DNA of 18,517 nucleotides from Flavobacterium sp. (GCF_021151785.1 NZ_JAGKWP010000047.1:1-18517), one strand, 5' to 3'; positions 1 to 6,420 are shown, numbered from the stretch's first letter. Numbers and translations: made by a program. Notes: generated by a model not told the origin, from the letters alone.

Positions 1-70
1 AAGTAGTATATTTGAGTTTATAAAAGTTAGATGGTAAAGAAATTTAGCTTTTTAGACTAACTGACGTTAG
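1..70 (+). repeat. Cassette leader repeat, copy 1
   Basis: This stretch matches 931-999 at about 60 of 70 positions with one 1-base gap. The first 19 bases are identical, as are positions 35-54 and the last 12 bases (AACTGACGTTAG). It contains a TATATTTG box at 7-14 and lies about 50 bp before the nucleotidyltransferase gene. The repeat may extend left of the window. The terminal GTTAG resembles the conserved end of integron attC sites (GTTRRRY), but this copy continues GTTAGCG and does not fit that consensus exactly. Seen directly: the repeat. Inferred: that it marks a cassette boundary. Confidence 0.8.
7..14 (+). promoter_or_regulatory. Candidate -7 box (TATATTTG) of cassette 1
   Basis: TATATTTG fits the Bacteroidota sigma-A -7 consensus TAnnTTTG. 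The -33 region lies off the left edge. Transcription would start near position 18-21 and leave a leader of about 100 nt before the start codon at 123. The same box is kept in the second repeat copy, which supports it as the promoter of the downstream pair. Confidence 0.5.
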
Positions 71-122
71 CGGTAATTATAAAAAACTGAACGTTATAAA
101 AACTTTTTTCATAAATTTGAAC

Positions 123-422
123 ATGATTCTAATTGAAAAAAATATTGATGATCTAAAAAAACTTTGTTCGACATACAATGTGGATAAAATGTATCTTTTT
201 GGGTCGGCTCTAAATTCAAACTTTAATGATAAAAGTGATATCGATTTCTTAGTTAAATTTAAGTCTATCGAATTATCAAAATACTTTGATAATTATATGA
301 ATCTAAAAGAGAATTTGAAAAAATTATTTGGTCGTGAAGTTGATTTACTTGAAGAACAAACGCTTAAAAATCCAATTCTTATAAAATCAATAAATAAATC
401 TAAAGAGCTTATTTATGGATGA
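123..422 (+). CDS. mntA: MntA-type nucleotidyltransferase antitoxin
   Basis: A 99-residue minimal nucleotidyltransferase. The catalytic motif GSX10DXD is complete: G27-S28, D39 and D41, with a third acidic residue probably D74 in the REVDLL segment. In characterised MntA/HepT systems, proteins of this kind transfer AMP to a tyrosine of the partner HEPN toxin and so neutralise it. The next gene, overlapping by 8 bp, is just such a HEPN protein, so the antitoxin role is well supported by context. ATG at 123 was chosen; an in-frame TTG at 117 would add two residues but is a weaker start. It sits in the first of two repeat-bounded cassettes, and the -7 box at 7-14 is its likely promoter. Family assignment is firm; activity is inferred. 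Confidence 0.88.
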   Translation: MILIEKNIDDLKKLCSTYNVDKMYLFGSALNSNFNDKSDIDFLVKFKSIELSKYFDNYMNLKENLKKLFGREVDLLEEQTLKNPILIKSINKSKELIYG

Positions 423-762
423 AAGAATCCTAAAGTGGCTATTTGATATCAAAATGGCTATTGATGAAATTGATAGTTATTTTGAAAATGAACAAAAAGA
501 CTTTTTTAAATATCGAAAAAACTTGATGTTAAAAAGAGCAGTAGAAAGAGATTTGGAAATCATTGGTGAAGCTATTAACCGAATCATTACTCGTGATAAA
601 GATTTTGAAACTAAAATAACAAATGCAAGAGCAATTATTGGCTTGAGAAATCAAGTAATTCATGCTTATGATAATATTTCAGATGAAAACATTTGGTCCA
701 TTCTTATAAATCATCTTCTTGAACTTAAAAGCGAAATCGACAACTTAATAGTGGAACAATAA
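415..762 (+). CDS. hepT: HepT-like HEPN toxin (DUF86 family)
   Basis: A 115-residue all-alpha protein of the HepT/DUF86 HEPN family. It carries the diagnostic RX4HXY motif: R78, H83 and Y85 in RNQVIHAY, followed by D86. R and H form the RNase active site, and in studied systems the tyrosine is the residue AMPylated by MntA. The segment RAVERDLEIIGEAINRI (about 41-57) is the other conserved family block. The gene begins within the last codons of the antitoxin gene (8 bp overlap, ATGGATGA), which implies translational coupling. With an intact motif and full family length, it is probably an active toxin held in check by its neighbour. The pair usually acts as a toxin-antitoxin module and may contribute to phage defence or element maintenance. 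Confidence 0.88.
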   Translation: MDERILKWLFDIKMAIDEIDSYFENEQKDFFKYRKNLMLKRAVERDLEIIGEAINRIITRDKDFETKITNARAIIGLRNQVIHAYDNISDENIWSILINHLLELKSEIDNLIVEQ

Positions 763-770
763 CTACTGCC

Positions 771-790
771 ATCAGCGGTATCTGTTGCAC
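771..790 (+). repeat. Shared 3' element after cassette 1
   Basis: This 20 bp stretch begins 9 bp after the hepT stop and matches 1782-1801, after the NERD gene, at 15 of 20 positions. The core GTA(T/G)CTGTTGC matches at 10 of 11. Two unrelated genes followed by the same short element fits a cassette 3' end. It also includes AGCGGTA (774-780), which occurs at 69-75 just after the first leader repeat. Confidence 0.5.
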
Positions 791-930
791 AACCATCATT
801 TTTTAAAAATAAACTACAAAAAGTATAAATTTCGACCTCTTTTAAAGCAATTTAAGAGCGGTTTTGAAGCACTTACTCGTAGACCCAACTAATACTACAA
901 TTTTAAATTTATCAAATATTTATTACTAAA
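791..930. other. Spacer between cassettes with weak hairpin
   Basis: No coding potential was recognised here. An imperfect stem can form between 837-846 (CTCTTTTAAA) and 851-858 (TTTAAGAG) with a four-base loop. It is followed by GCGGTTTTG rather than a long T run, so it is only a weak candidate terminator for the toxin-antitoxin transcript. The rest is AT-rich and leads into the second leader repeat. Confidence 0.3.
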
Positions 931-999
931 AAGTAGTATATTTGAGTTTGTAAAGATTAGTGAGTAAAGAAATTTAGCTTTTTATAGAACTGACGTTAG
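931..999 (+). repeat. Cassette leader repeat, copy 2
   Basis: Second copy of the leader repeat at 1-70, 930 bp downstream and in the same orientation. It ends TGACGTTAG and continues GGC, so the junction reads GTTAGGC. That fits the attC end consensus GTTRRRY of integron cassettes. The NERD-domain gene begins 27 bp after the repeat. Differences between copies are scattered in the middle (positions 20-34 and 55-58 of the repeat), while the first 19 bases and the end are conserved. Confidence 0.8.
937..944 (+). promoter_or_regulatory. Candidate -7 box (TATATTTG) of cassette 2
   Basis: Identical to the box at 7-14, at the same place in the repeat. It matches TAnnTTTG. No clear TTTG -33 element lies 19 bp upstream. 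The predicted leader to the ATG at 1027 is about 75-80 nt. Confidence 0.5.
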
Positions 1000-1026
1000 G
1001 CAAAATTTAACCCCAAAACATCGTGA

Positions 1027-1764
1027 ATGAACTTTGTACTATTAATATTGATTCTGTCATTAATCCTGATTTTGGGATTATACAAAACAAAAATCAAAGG
1101 AGTAATTGGAGAGAAAACAACTTCTTCAATCTTATATTTTTTGGATAAATCTAAGTATAAAGTCATTAATAATATTGTTCTAAAAACAGGTGAAATAACT
1201 ACACAAATTGACCATTTAGTAATTTCTGATTTTGGAATTTTTGTTATTGAAACAAAAAATTATAAAGGATGGATTCTTGGAAATGAAAACTCAGAATATT
1301 GGACTCAAGTCATATATAAACGTAAGGAAAAACTTTACAATCCTATTCGACAAAATTTAAGTCATATAAAAACGTTAAAAAACTGTCTTAGTGAATATCC
1401 AAATTTAGAATATAAATCAATTATTGTTTTTTCCTCAAGTGCAGAAATTAAAGTAAATACAAGAACAGATGTAGTAAATTTATCCCGACTCTTAGCAACA
1501 ATTAAAAGATACACAAGCACAAACCTCACAGAAATCGAAAAAGAAAATATCTTTGAAAAAATCAATGCATTAAATTTAATTGATACGTACGACAAACATG
1601 AACATATTAAATCAATCAAACAAAGAATTCAAAAACGAAAAAATTCTATTCGGGAAAGTAGATGTCCTCAATGTGGCAATAACTTAATCATGCGCAATGG
1701 TAAATTTGGAAATTTTCTAGGTTGTAAATCCCATCCAAAATGTAAATTTATACAGAATATTTAA
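1027..1764 (+). CDS. Membrane-anchored NERD nuclease-domain protein with zinc finger
   Basis: A 245-residue protein with three parts. Residues 3-18 form one hydrophobic anchor. Residues about 24-135 are a NERD (nuclease-related) domain with the restriction-endonuclease-like catalytic pattern: E29 (in GEK), D62 (in IDHLVIS) and E75-T-K77 (the ExK of ETKNYKG). Residues 213-239 are a topoisomerase I-type C4 zinc ribbon with C213, C216, C233 and C239, and with the typical G-x-F-x-G spacing before the second pair. This architecture suggests DNA binding and cleavage close to the membrane. No substrate or role is known for this one. It is alone in the second repeat-bounded cassette, downstream of a toxin-antitoxin cassette, so a defence or element-related role is plausible but inferred. 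The ATG at 1027 starts the membrane anchor directly. Confidence 0.85.
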   Translation: MNFVLLILILSLILILGLYKTKIKGVIGEKTTSSILYFLDKSKYKVINNIVLKTGEITTQIDHLVISDFGIFVIETKNYKGWILGNENSEYWTQVIYKRKEKLYNPIRQNLSHIKTLKNCLSEYPNLEYKSIIVFSSSAEIKVNTRTDVVNLSRLLATIKRYTSTNLTEIEKENIFEKINALNLIDTYDKHEHIKSIKQRIQKRKNSIRESRCPQCGNNLIMRNGKFGNFLGCKSHPKCKFIQNI

Positions 1765-1781
1765 TTAAATAAACTTCGCTT

Positions 1782-1801
1782 AACAACCGTAGCTGTTGCC
1801 C
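1782..1801 (+). repeat. Shared 3' element after cassette 2
   Basis: Counterpart of 771-790 (15 of 20 identical), 17 bp after the NERD gene stop. It overlaps GCTTAAC (1778-1784), which fits the attC left-end consensus RYYYAAC and is the near complement (6 of 7) of the GTTAGGC at the start of this cassette. A small imperfect inverted repeat CAAC/GTTG lies inside it. Confidence 0.45.
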
Positions 1802-2080
1802 TTACTTTACATTAAATAAAAGAATCAGTTATTTAAAAAAAGACCACTCCCCCTTTTCAAAAACAACCGAAAAAACAAAACCCTACCTCTTTTATTCATC
1901 GACAACCTCAGCAACTGAATTTATTTGAGTTTTTTTATTTCAATAAATTCACTTCATTACAATTCATCCATAAAAAAATACAGTTCGGTAGCAAATGATT
2001 TTTTTATAAGTGTTGATGCTGCAACTTTGCTTCATCAAAATAAAACAACTCATAATTTATAACTTTAAAAAATCAACACT
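1802..2080. other. Intergenic region before the signalling cluster
   Basis: No gene was recognised between the NERD gene and the TPR-like gene. The left part, through 1801, is the cassette end. The rest is AT-rich, including TTATTTGAGTTT near 1920-1931, a partial echo of the leader repeat. A perfect 9-base inverted repeat pairs 2009-2017 (AGTGTTGAT) with 2072-2080 (ATCAACACT), the latter touching the ATG at 2081. Possible one-mismatch -7 boxes are CAACTTTG (2022-2029) and TAACTTTA (2060-2067); neither is convincing. Confidence 0.4.
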
Positions 2081-2704
2081 ATGACAAAATTAATTTCAAC
2101 ATTCGTTTTCTTTATTATTGCACTTGTCTCCTCTGCTCAAAGTTTGTTCGAAAAAGAAATGAGTAATGGATTAGCTTTATGGAAGGATGGTAAAAACACG
2201 GAAGCTGTAGCTCAATTTGAACACCTGGCAACAGTAAACAAAAACAACTGGCTTCCGGGATATTATGTCTCTTTAATCAACACCCTTCAAGCGTATAAAG
2301 AAGAAGACAAGGCTAAAATGAAAAATTTTTTAGATAAGGCGCAAAAGGCACAAGATCAAATTAGTCAAATCGCTCCAGATAATCCAGAAATATTAGTTGT
2401 TCAAGCCATGATTTATACTGCTTGGATTGTCTATGATCCAATGACAAATGGCAGATTGTACTATACTGATGTAATGAAAATCTATGAAAAAGCAGCTACA
2501 ATAGCACCTAATAATCCAAGAGTGGTTTTTAACAAAGCTAGCTTTGAAAAAGAAGCAGCTACTTATTTTGAATCTGACACTTCGCCCATGTGTGAAAAAA
2601 TCAAAAAATCAATCGAATTATTTGCTACATTTAAGCCTGAATCGCCCTTTCATCCTACGTGGGGTGTAGAACGAGCAAAAGAAGAAGCGACTAAATGTAA
2701 TTAA
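2081..2704 (+). CDS. Secreted TPR-like protein of unknown function
   Basis: A 207-residue protein with a signal peptide (hydrophobic 6-17, probable cleavage in SSAQ near residue 19), so it is predicted to be periplasmic. The mature part is helical with TPR-like features: a first unit at about 28-55 (NGLALWKDGKNTEAVAQFEHLA) and a second at about 135-155 with KIYEKAATIAPNNPRVVFNKA, where the PNNPRV turn is typical of TPR repeats. It contains no catalytic motif that I recognise. It is the first gene of the histidine kinase cluster, only 12 bp ahead of the kinase, so co-transcription is likely. A role in sensing or presenting a signal to the kinase is inference from position only. Confidence 0.75.
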   Translation: MTKLISTFVFFIIALVSSAQSLFEKEMSNGLALWKDGKNTEAVAQFEHLATVNKNNWLPGYYVSLINTLQAYKEEDKAKMKNFLDKAQKAQDQISQIAPDNPEILVVQAMIYTAWIVYDPMTNGRLYYTDVMKIYEKAATIAPNNPRVVFNKASFEKEAATYFESDTSPMCEKIKKSIELFATFKPESPFHPTWGVERAKEEATKCN

Positions 2705-2716
2705 AAATAGTACCTC

Positions 2717-4051
2717 ATGTTATATCAACTCATCAAAGAAATCCCACGTGGATTATTCTTATCCCTAAGTATTTTTATTGTCTTGCTCGTAATACGATTA
2801 GTTAGTGGTGTTACCATTCAATTTAATGAACAATTGGTCTCTAATTTTGGTTATACTATGTTATATGGCATGAGTATTTACTTAGGAAATGCTGCTCTAT
2901 TTATATATTTAGATCAGATTTTTTCAAGTGATCGTTTTGCTAAAAAAAGAGTTATCGTTGGCTTTTTAAGTTCATTCTTTATTTCTGTAGGCATCATTTT
3001 TCTATTGAGATTTCTTGAAGACGTGGTTATTGAACAAAAAACAATATCTCAGTTTTTAAGTCAAGAGCGAATTGCCAACTATTTGGTTTCAATCATCATC
3101 ACATTTATCGTAACCTTGGCTTTTCATGCCTTCTATTTTTACAAGGCTTATCAGGAAAATAAGGTTAAAGAACAAAAAATAATTGCTGGAACGGCCTCTG
3201 CTCAGTTTGAAAGTTTAAAAAACCAAATTGACCCTCATTTTTTATTTAATAGTTTAAATGTTTTAAGTTCTCTAATTGAAGAAAACCCTGATGCAGCTCA
3301 AAAATTCACTACTTCATTATCTAAAGTATATCGTTATGTTTTGGAACAAAAAGATAAAGAATTAGTTTCGGTCGAAGAAGAATTAGATTTTGCTAAAACG
3401 TATATGAATTTGCTTAAAATGCGTTTTGAAAACAGCATCACATTTGAGCTGCCCAATTCTTTTGAAAATGAAGAAGCAAAAGTAGTTCCTCTTTCTTTAC
3501 AATTACTTCTAGAAAATTGCATCAAACACAACATAGTAAGTGAACAAAAACCATTACACATTAAAATATATATAGAAGAAAATTGGTTAATTGTTGAAAA
3601 TAACCTTCAAAAAAAGGAAACATTAACTGATAGAAAAGGAGTGGGATTACAAAATATTGTAAATCGCTATGCCATATTAACAAAAAGAAAAGTACTGGTG
3701 GAGGAAAACAAGAATTCATTTAAAATTTATCTTCCAATATTAACGAAACAAATCGCAAAAATGGAAACACAATTTATATATACAGAAAAAATGGCTTATG
3801 AAAAAGCAAAAGATAGAGTGAATCAACTAAAAGGATTTTATGGCAATTTATTGGCTTATTGCTTTGTAATTCCAACCTTAATCATCATCAATGTAAGTAC
3901 AATGAAATTTCAATGGTTTTGGTTTCCTATGTTAGGTTGGGGAATGGGCTTAACTTTTCATGCTTTTGAAACCTTTGGACTAGGTAAAAAATGGGAAGAA
4001 CGTAAAATTCAGGAATACTTAAATCAAAACAAAACACAACATTGGAATTAA
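2717..4051 (+). CDS. LytS-family sensor histidine kinase fused to a 2TM domain
   Basis: A 444-residue inner-membrane sensor kinase. About four hydrophobic segments lie at 13-30, 42-64, 78-98 and 118-142. The His_kinase (LytS/YehU type) block follows with phospho-acceptor H174 in IDPHFLFNSLN. The ATPase domain shows the N-box around N267 (LENCIKHN) and a G-box at 308-316 (GVGLQNIVN). After a short linker, residues about 357-435 form a 2TM domain: a charged lead helix, KGFYGNLLAY, membrane segments near 374-394 and 399-417, and a closing WEERKIQEYL. The next gene encodes the same domain alone. The likely partner is the LytTR regulator two genes downstream. The C-terminal fusion puts two extra membrane passes after the catalytic domain, which is unusual for this kinase class. 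The signal is unknown. Confidence 0.9.
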   Translation: MLYQLIKEIPRGLFLSLSIFIVLLVIRLVSGVTIQFNEQLVSNFGYTMLYGMSIYLGNAALFIYLDQIFSSDRFAKKRVIVGFLSSFFISVGIIFLLRFLEDVVIEQKTISQFLSQERIANYLVSIIITFIVTLAFHAFYFYKAYQENKVKEQKIIAGTASAQFESLKNQIDPHFLFNSLNVLSSLIEENPDAAQKFTTSLSKVYRYVLEQKDKELVSVEEELDFAKTYMNLLKMRFENSITFELPNSFENEEAKVVPLSLQLLLENCIKHNIVSEQKPLHIKIYIEENWLIVENNLQKKETLTDRKGVGLQNIVNRYAILTKRKVLVEENKNSFKIYLPILTKQIAKMETQFIYTEKMAYEKAKDRVNQLKGFYGNLLAYCFVIPTLIIINVSTMKFQWFWFPMLGWGMGLTFHAFETFGLGKKWEERKIQEYLNQNKTQHWN

Positions 4052-4077
4052 TCAATAACATTTAAAATTTAAAAATT

Positions 4078-4449
4078 ATGCAACCTACCTTTGATAAAAT
4101 AAACAATTTAAATAAAAAAGAATTTAAAAGTTTTATTCCCTCTAATGCTGAAGAAGCTACCTATTATGAAGCGCTGAAAAAAGTAAAAAGAATGAAAGGA
4201 TTCTATACCCATTTAGCGGTTTATATCGTAATTAATATTATGATTATTATTACTAACATAAATAACTTAAAAGTAGGGGAAAGTTATTTTCAACTGAAAA
4301 ATTTTTACACGGCATTCTTTTGGGGCATTGGAATATTTGCACATGGCGTTTCTGTTTTTCTTCCAGATCTTCTTCTAAGTAAACAATGGGAAGAACGTAA
4401 AATAAAAGAATTCATGGAAAAAGAAAAACAAAATAATCAATGGCAATAA
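4078..4449 (+). CDS. 2TM domain-containing membrane protein
   Basis: A 123-residue protein that is essentially one 2TM domain. A soluble N-terminus of about 25 residues is followed by YYEALKKVKRMKGFYTHLAVY, membrane segments near 43-60 and 76-95, and the closing motif WEERKIKEFM. The domain is clearly homologous to residues 357-435 of the upstream kinase (shared KGFY, L-A-Y, G-x-G-x-x-x-H and WEERKI). It lies 26 bp after the kinase gene and 51 bp before the response regulator gene, inside the same cluster. Domains of this kind are common next to LytS/LytTR pairs in Flavobacteriia, but their molecular role is not established. Pairing with the kinase's own 2TM domain is an inference. Confidence 0.85.
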   Translation: MQPTFDKINNLNKKEFKSFIPSNAEEATYYEALKKVKRMKGFYTHLAVYIVINIMIIITNINNLKVGESYFQLKNFYTAFFWGIGIFAHGVSVFLPDLLLSKQWEERKIKEFMEKEKQNNQWQ

Positions 4450-4500
4450 CTATTTTTTCTATTTCTCATCCAATTAAATGACATCTTAAAGGCTATTATT

Positions 4501-5271
4501 ATGCACATAATCATCATTGAAGACGAAAAACCTGCTGCACGATTGTTACAACGAAAAGTAGAAAAATTAGGTCTAAAAGTACATACGCTATTGCATTCTG
4601 TTGAAGAAGCCATAAATTGGTTTAATGTTCATCCTCATCCGGAGTTAATTTTTCTCGATATTCAATTATCAGATGGCTTATCATTTGAAATATTTGAATA
4701 CTTTAAACAAAAAGACCAGCCTATAAAAAGTGCAATAATATTTACTACGGCTTATGATGAATATGCATTAAAAGCCTTTAAATTAAATAGCATTGACTAT
4801 CTTTTAAAGCCTATTGATGATGATGAATTGGAAGAAGCTATTTCAAAATTCAAAACACAACATCAAAAAAACACGACTCCTCCTTTTGATATTGATGCAA
4901 TAAAAAAAATGTTCATCCCTCCTACCGAAAAAGACTTCAAAAGAAGATTTTCAGTAAAAATAGGACAGCAATTAAAAGTGATTCTTGTTGAAGATATTGA
5001 ATGCATATACAGTGAAAATAAAGGCACCTATCTGCATACAAAAGAAAATAGAAGTTATTTAATTGATAGTACATTAGAAGTTTTAGAACAAGAGCTAAAT
5101 CCAAAGGATTTTTACCGAATTAGTAGAAAATATATTGTTCCTCTTTCATCGATAAAAGAAATTCAGGTACACTCAAATTCCCGATTAAAAATCATTTTAC
5201 CCACCTACAATGAAGATGAAGTTATTGTAGCCAGAGAACGTGTTAGTGATTTTAAAGAATGGATTGGATAA
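4501..5271 (+). CDS. LytTR-type response regulator
   Basis: A 256-residue two-domain regulator. The N-terminal receiver (about 1-120) has the acidic pair E7-D8, phosphoacceptor D53 in IFLDIQL, conserved T82/T83 in FTTAYDEYALKAF, and K103 in YLLKPID. The C-terminal LytTR DNA-binding domain (about 150-254) includes RRFSVKIGQQLKVI, the segment IECIYSENKGTYLHT and the characteristic FYRISRKYIVPLSSI. It should be phosphorylated by the LytS-like kinase at 2717-4051 and bind DNA as a dimer. The family often recognises direct repeats upstream of target genes, and target sites cannot be identified from one locus. Full length, with all key residues present. Confidence 0.93.
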   Translation: MHIIIIEDEKPAARLLQRKVEKLGLKVHTLLHSVEEAINWFNVHPHPELIFLDIQLSDGLSFEIFEYFKQKDQPIKSAIIFTTAYDEYALKAFKLNSIDYLLKPIDDDELEEAISKFKTQHQKNTTPPFDIDAIKKMFIPPTEKDFKRRFSVKIGQQLKVILVEDIECIYSENKGTYLHTKENRSYLIDSTLEVLEQELNPKDFYRISRKYIVPLSSIKEIQVHSNSRLKIILPTYNEDEVIVARERVSDFKEWIG

Positions 5272-5315
5272 ATTTAAAGTATTGTTAAAATAACTCTTCT
5301 TATTAAATATCTCAC

Positions 5316-5323
5316 TATTTTTG
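5316..5323 (+). promoter_or_regulatory. Candidate -7 box before the thioredoxin-fold pair
   Basis: TATTTTTG matches TAnnTTTG and ends 12 bp before the ATG at 5336. It suggests that the two thioredoxin-fold genes have their own promoter rather than relying only on the upstream regulator cluster. No TTTG element stands 19 bp upstream, so support is limited to the -7 box. Confidence 0.4.
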
Positions 5324-5335
5324 ATAAAAAAGTAG

Positions 5336-5818
5336 ATGAGATATTTTCGTTTAGTTACATTTTTTATTTTTTTTATGAGCTCCTCTGTAAAGGCTCAAGA
5401 TTTGATTCGATTTCAAACTTTTGAAGCGTTACAGACTTATTTATCCCAATCCAATAACCAACCTTTAGTGGTTAATTTTTGGGCTACTTGGTGCGCTCCA
5501 TGTGTTAAAGAACTCCCTTATTTTGAGACATTACACCAAAATAATCCAAATATAAAAGTCATAACAGTAAGTTTAGATTTTGAAAAACAAGTTGAATCCA
5601 AATTAATTCCTTTTTTAAAAAAGAAAAAGTATTCGTTTATAACGACCTATTTGGCTGAGAAAAACTATAACGACTGGATAGGCAAAGTAGATGAAAATTG
5701 GTCAGGCTCCATTCCAGCCACTTTAATTATTTTCAAAGAGAAACATGTTTTTATTGAACATGAATTTTCATCCTATGACGAATTGAATAATTATATTAAT
5801 CAAACTATAAATAATTAA
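5336..5818 (+). CDS. Exported TlpA-like thioredoxin-fold protein
   Basis: A 160-residue protein with a signal peptide (hydrophobic 7-14, cleavage near KA-Q at 20-21) and a thioredoxin fold. The redox-active site is WCAPC (C53 and C56) in the classical FWATWCAPC context, and the cis-proline loop is GSIPATLII. It is probably a periplasmic thiol-disulfide oxidoreductase of the TlpA/ResA group, which reduces or isomerises disulfides in exported proteins such as cytochromes. It is separated from the next thioredoxin-fold gene by only 2 bp, so the two are co-transcribed. The neighbouring haem A synthase gene is on the opposite strand, so no shared operon is implied. The specific substrate is unknown. 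Confidence 0.88.
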   Translation: MRYFRLVTFFIFFMSSSVKAQDLIRFQTFEALQTYLSQSNNQPLVVNFWATWCAPCVKELPYFETLHQNNPNIKVITVSLDFEKQVESKLIPFLKKKKYSFITTYLAEKNYNDWIGKVDENWSGSIPATLIIFKEKHVFIEHEFSSYDELNNYINQTINN

Positions 5819-5820
5819 TT

Positions 5821-6420
5821 ATGTTAAAGAAAATTGGATTTTTAGCTTTATTTGTGGGTACACTATTAAGTTTTGACCAACCCGTTACTGGTTATCAAAT
5901 TGGTGATACGGCAACAGATTTCAAATTAAAATCTGTTGATAACAAATGGTACAGCATGGCAGATTATAAAGATGCTAAAGGGTTTATTGTTGTTTTTACT
6001 TGCAACCATTGTCCGTTTGCAGTAAAGTATGAAGATCGTATTATTGAGTTAGCAAAAAAATACAAACCTAAAGGATATGTCTTATTAGCAATTAACCCCA
6101 ATGATCCTGTCGCTCAACCTGATGATAGTTTTGAAAAAATGCAAGAACGTGCCAAAGAAAAAAAGTTCCCATTCCCTTATCTATTTGATGAAGGTCAAAA
6201 AATATATCCTCAATATGGCGCTACAAAAACCCCACATGTATTTTTATTAGACCAACATAAAGTAGTGAAATACATTGGTGCTATTGACGATAATGTAGAA
6301 GATGCAAAAGCAGTAAAAGAAAAGTATTTAGAAAACGCTATTTCAGCTTTAGAAAAAGGATTAGACCCCAATCCATCTACTACTAAAGCCATTGGATGTT
6401 CCATTAAAGTAAAAAAATAA
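5821..6420 (+). CDS. Thioredoxin/peroxiredoxin-like protein with CNHC motif
   Basis: A 199-residue AhpC/TSA-like protein of the PRX_like1 type. Hydrophobic residues 5-18 suggest export or a membrane anchor. The mature domain starts with IGDTATDFKLKSVD, has the redox pair C61-x-x-C64 in VVFTCNHCPFA, a TPH loop before VFLLD in place of the usual thioredoxin cis-proline region, and a conserved third cysteine (C193) in the C-terminal IGCSIK motif typical of the family. The cysteine spacing differs from true peroxiredoxins, and no peroxidase activity should be assumed. The likely role is in periplasmic thiol redox chemistry together with the upstream TlpA-like protein. The terminator hairpin begins directly after its stop codon. 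Confidence 0.87.
   Translation: MLKKIGFLALFVGTLLSFDQPVTGYQIGDTATDFKLKSVDNKWYSMADYKDAKGFIVVFTCNHCPFAVKYEDRIIELAKKYKPKGYVLLAINPNDPVAQPDDSFEKMQERAKEKKFPFPYLFDEGQKIYPQYGATKTPHVFLLDQHKVVKYIGAIDDNVEDAKAVKEKYLENAISALEKGLDPNPSTTKAIGCSIKVKK

Noticed and set aside
837..858. Intrinsic terminator after hepT
   Set aside because: The stem is imperfect and AT-rich and no T run follows, so it is mentioned only as a weak candidate.
1..999. CRISPR-like repeats
   Set aside because: Only two copies, 930 bp apart, with genes between them; no spacer periodicity.
763..1003. Canonical attC site of a class 1-type integron
   Set aside because: GTTAGGC is present at the right, but the left partner near 784-792 (GCACAAC) does not fit RYYYAAC and the span exceeds the usual attC length; kept only as a resemblance.
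1362..1619. Minus-strand reading frame within the NERD gene
   Set aside because: It lies fully inside a gene with clear domain motifs and shows no recognisable motif of its own.
3334..3561. Minus-strand reading frame within the kinase gene
   Set aside because: Shadow of a strongly supported coding region, cysteine/serine-rich and without motif.
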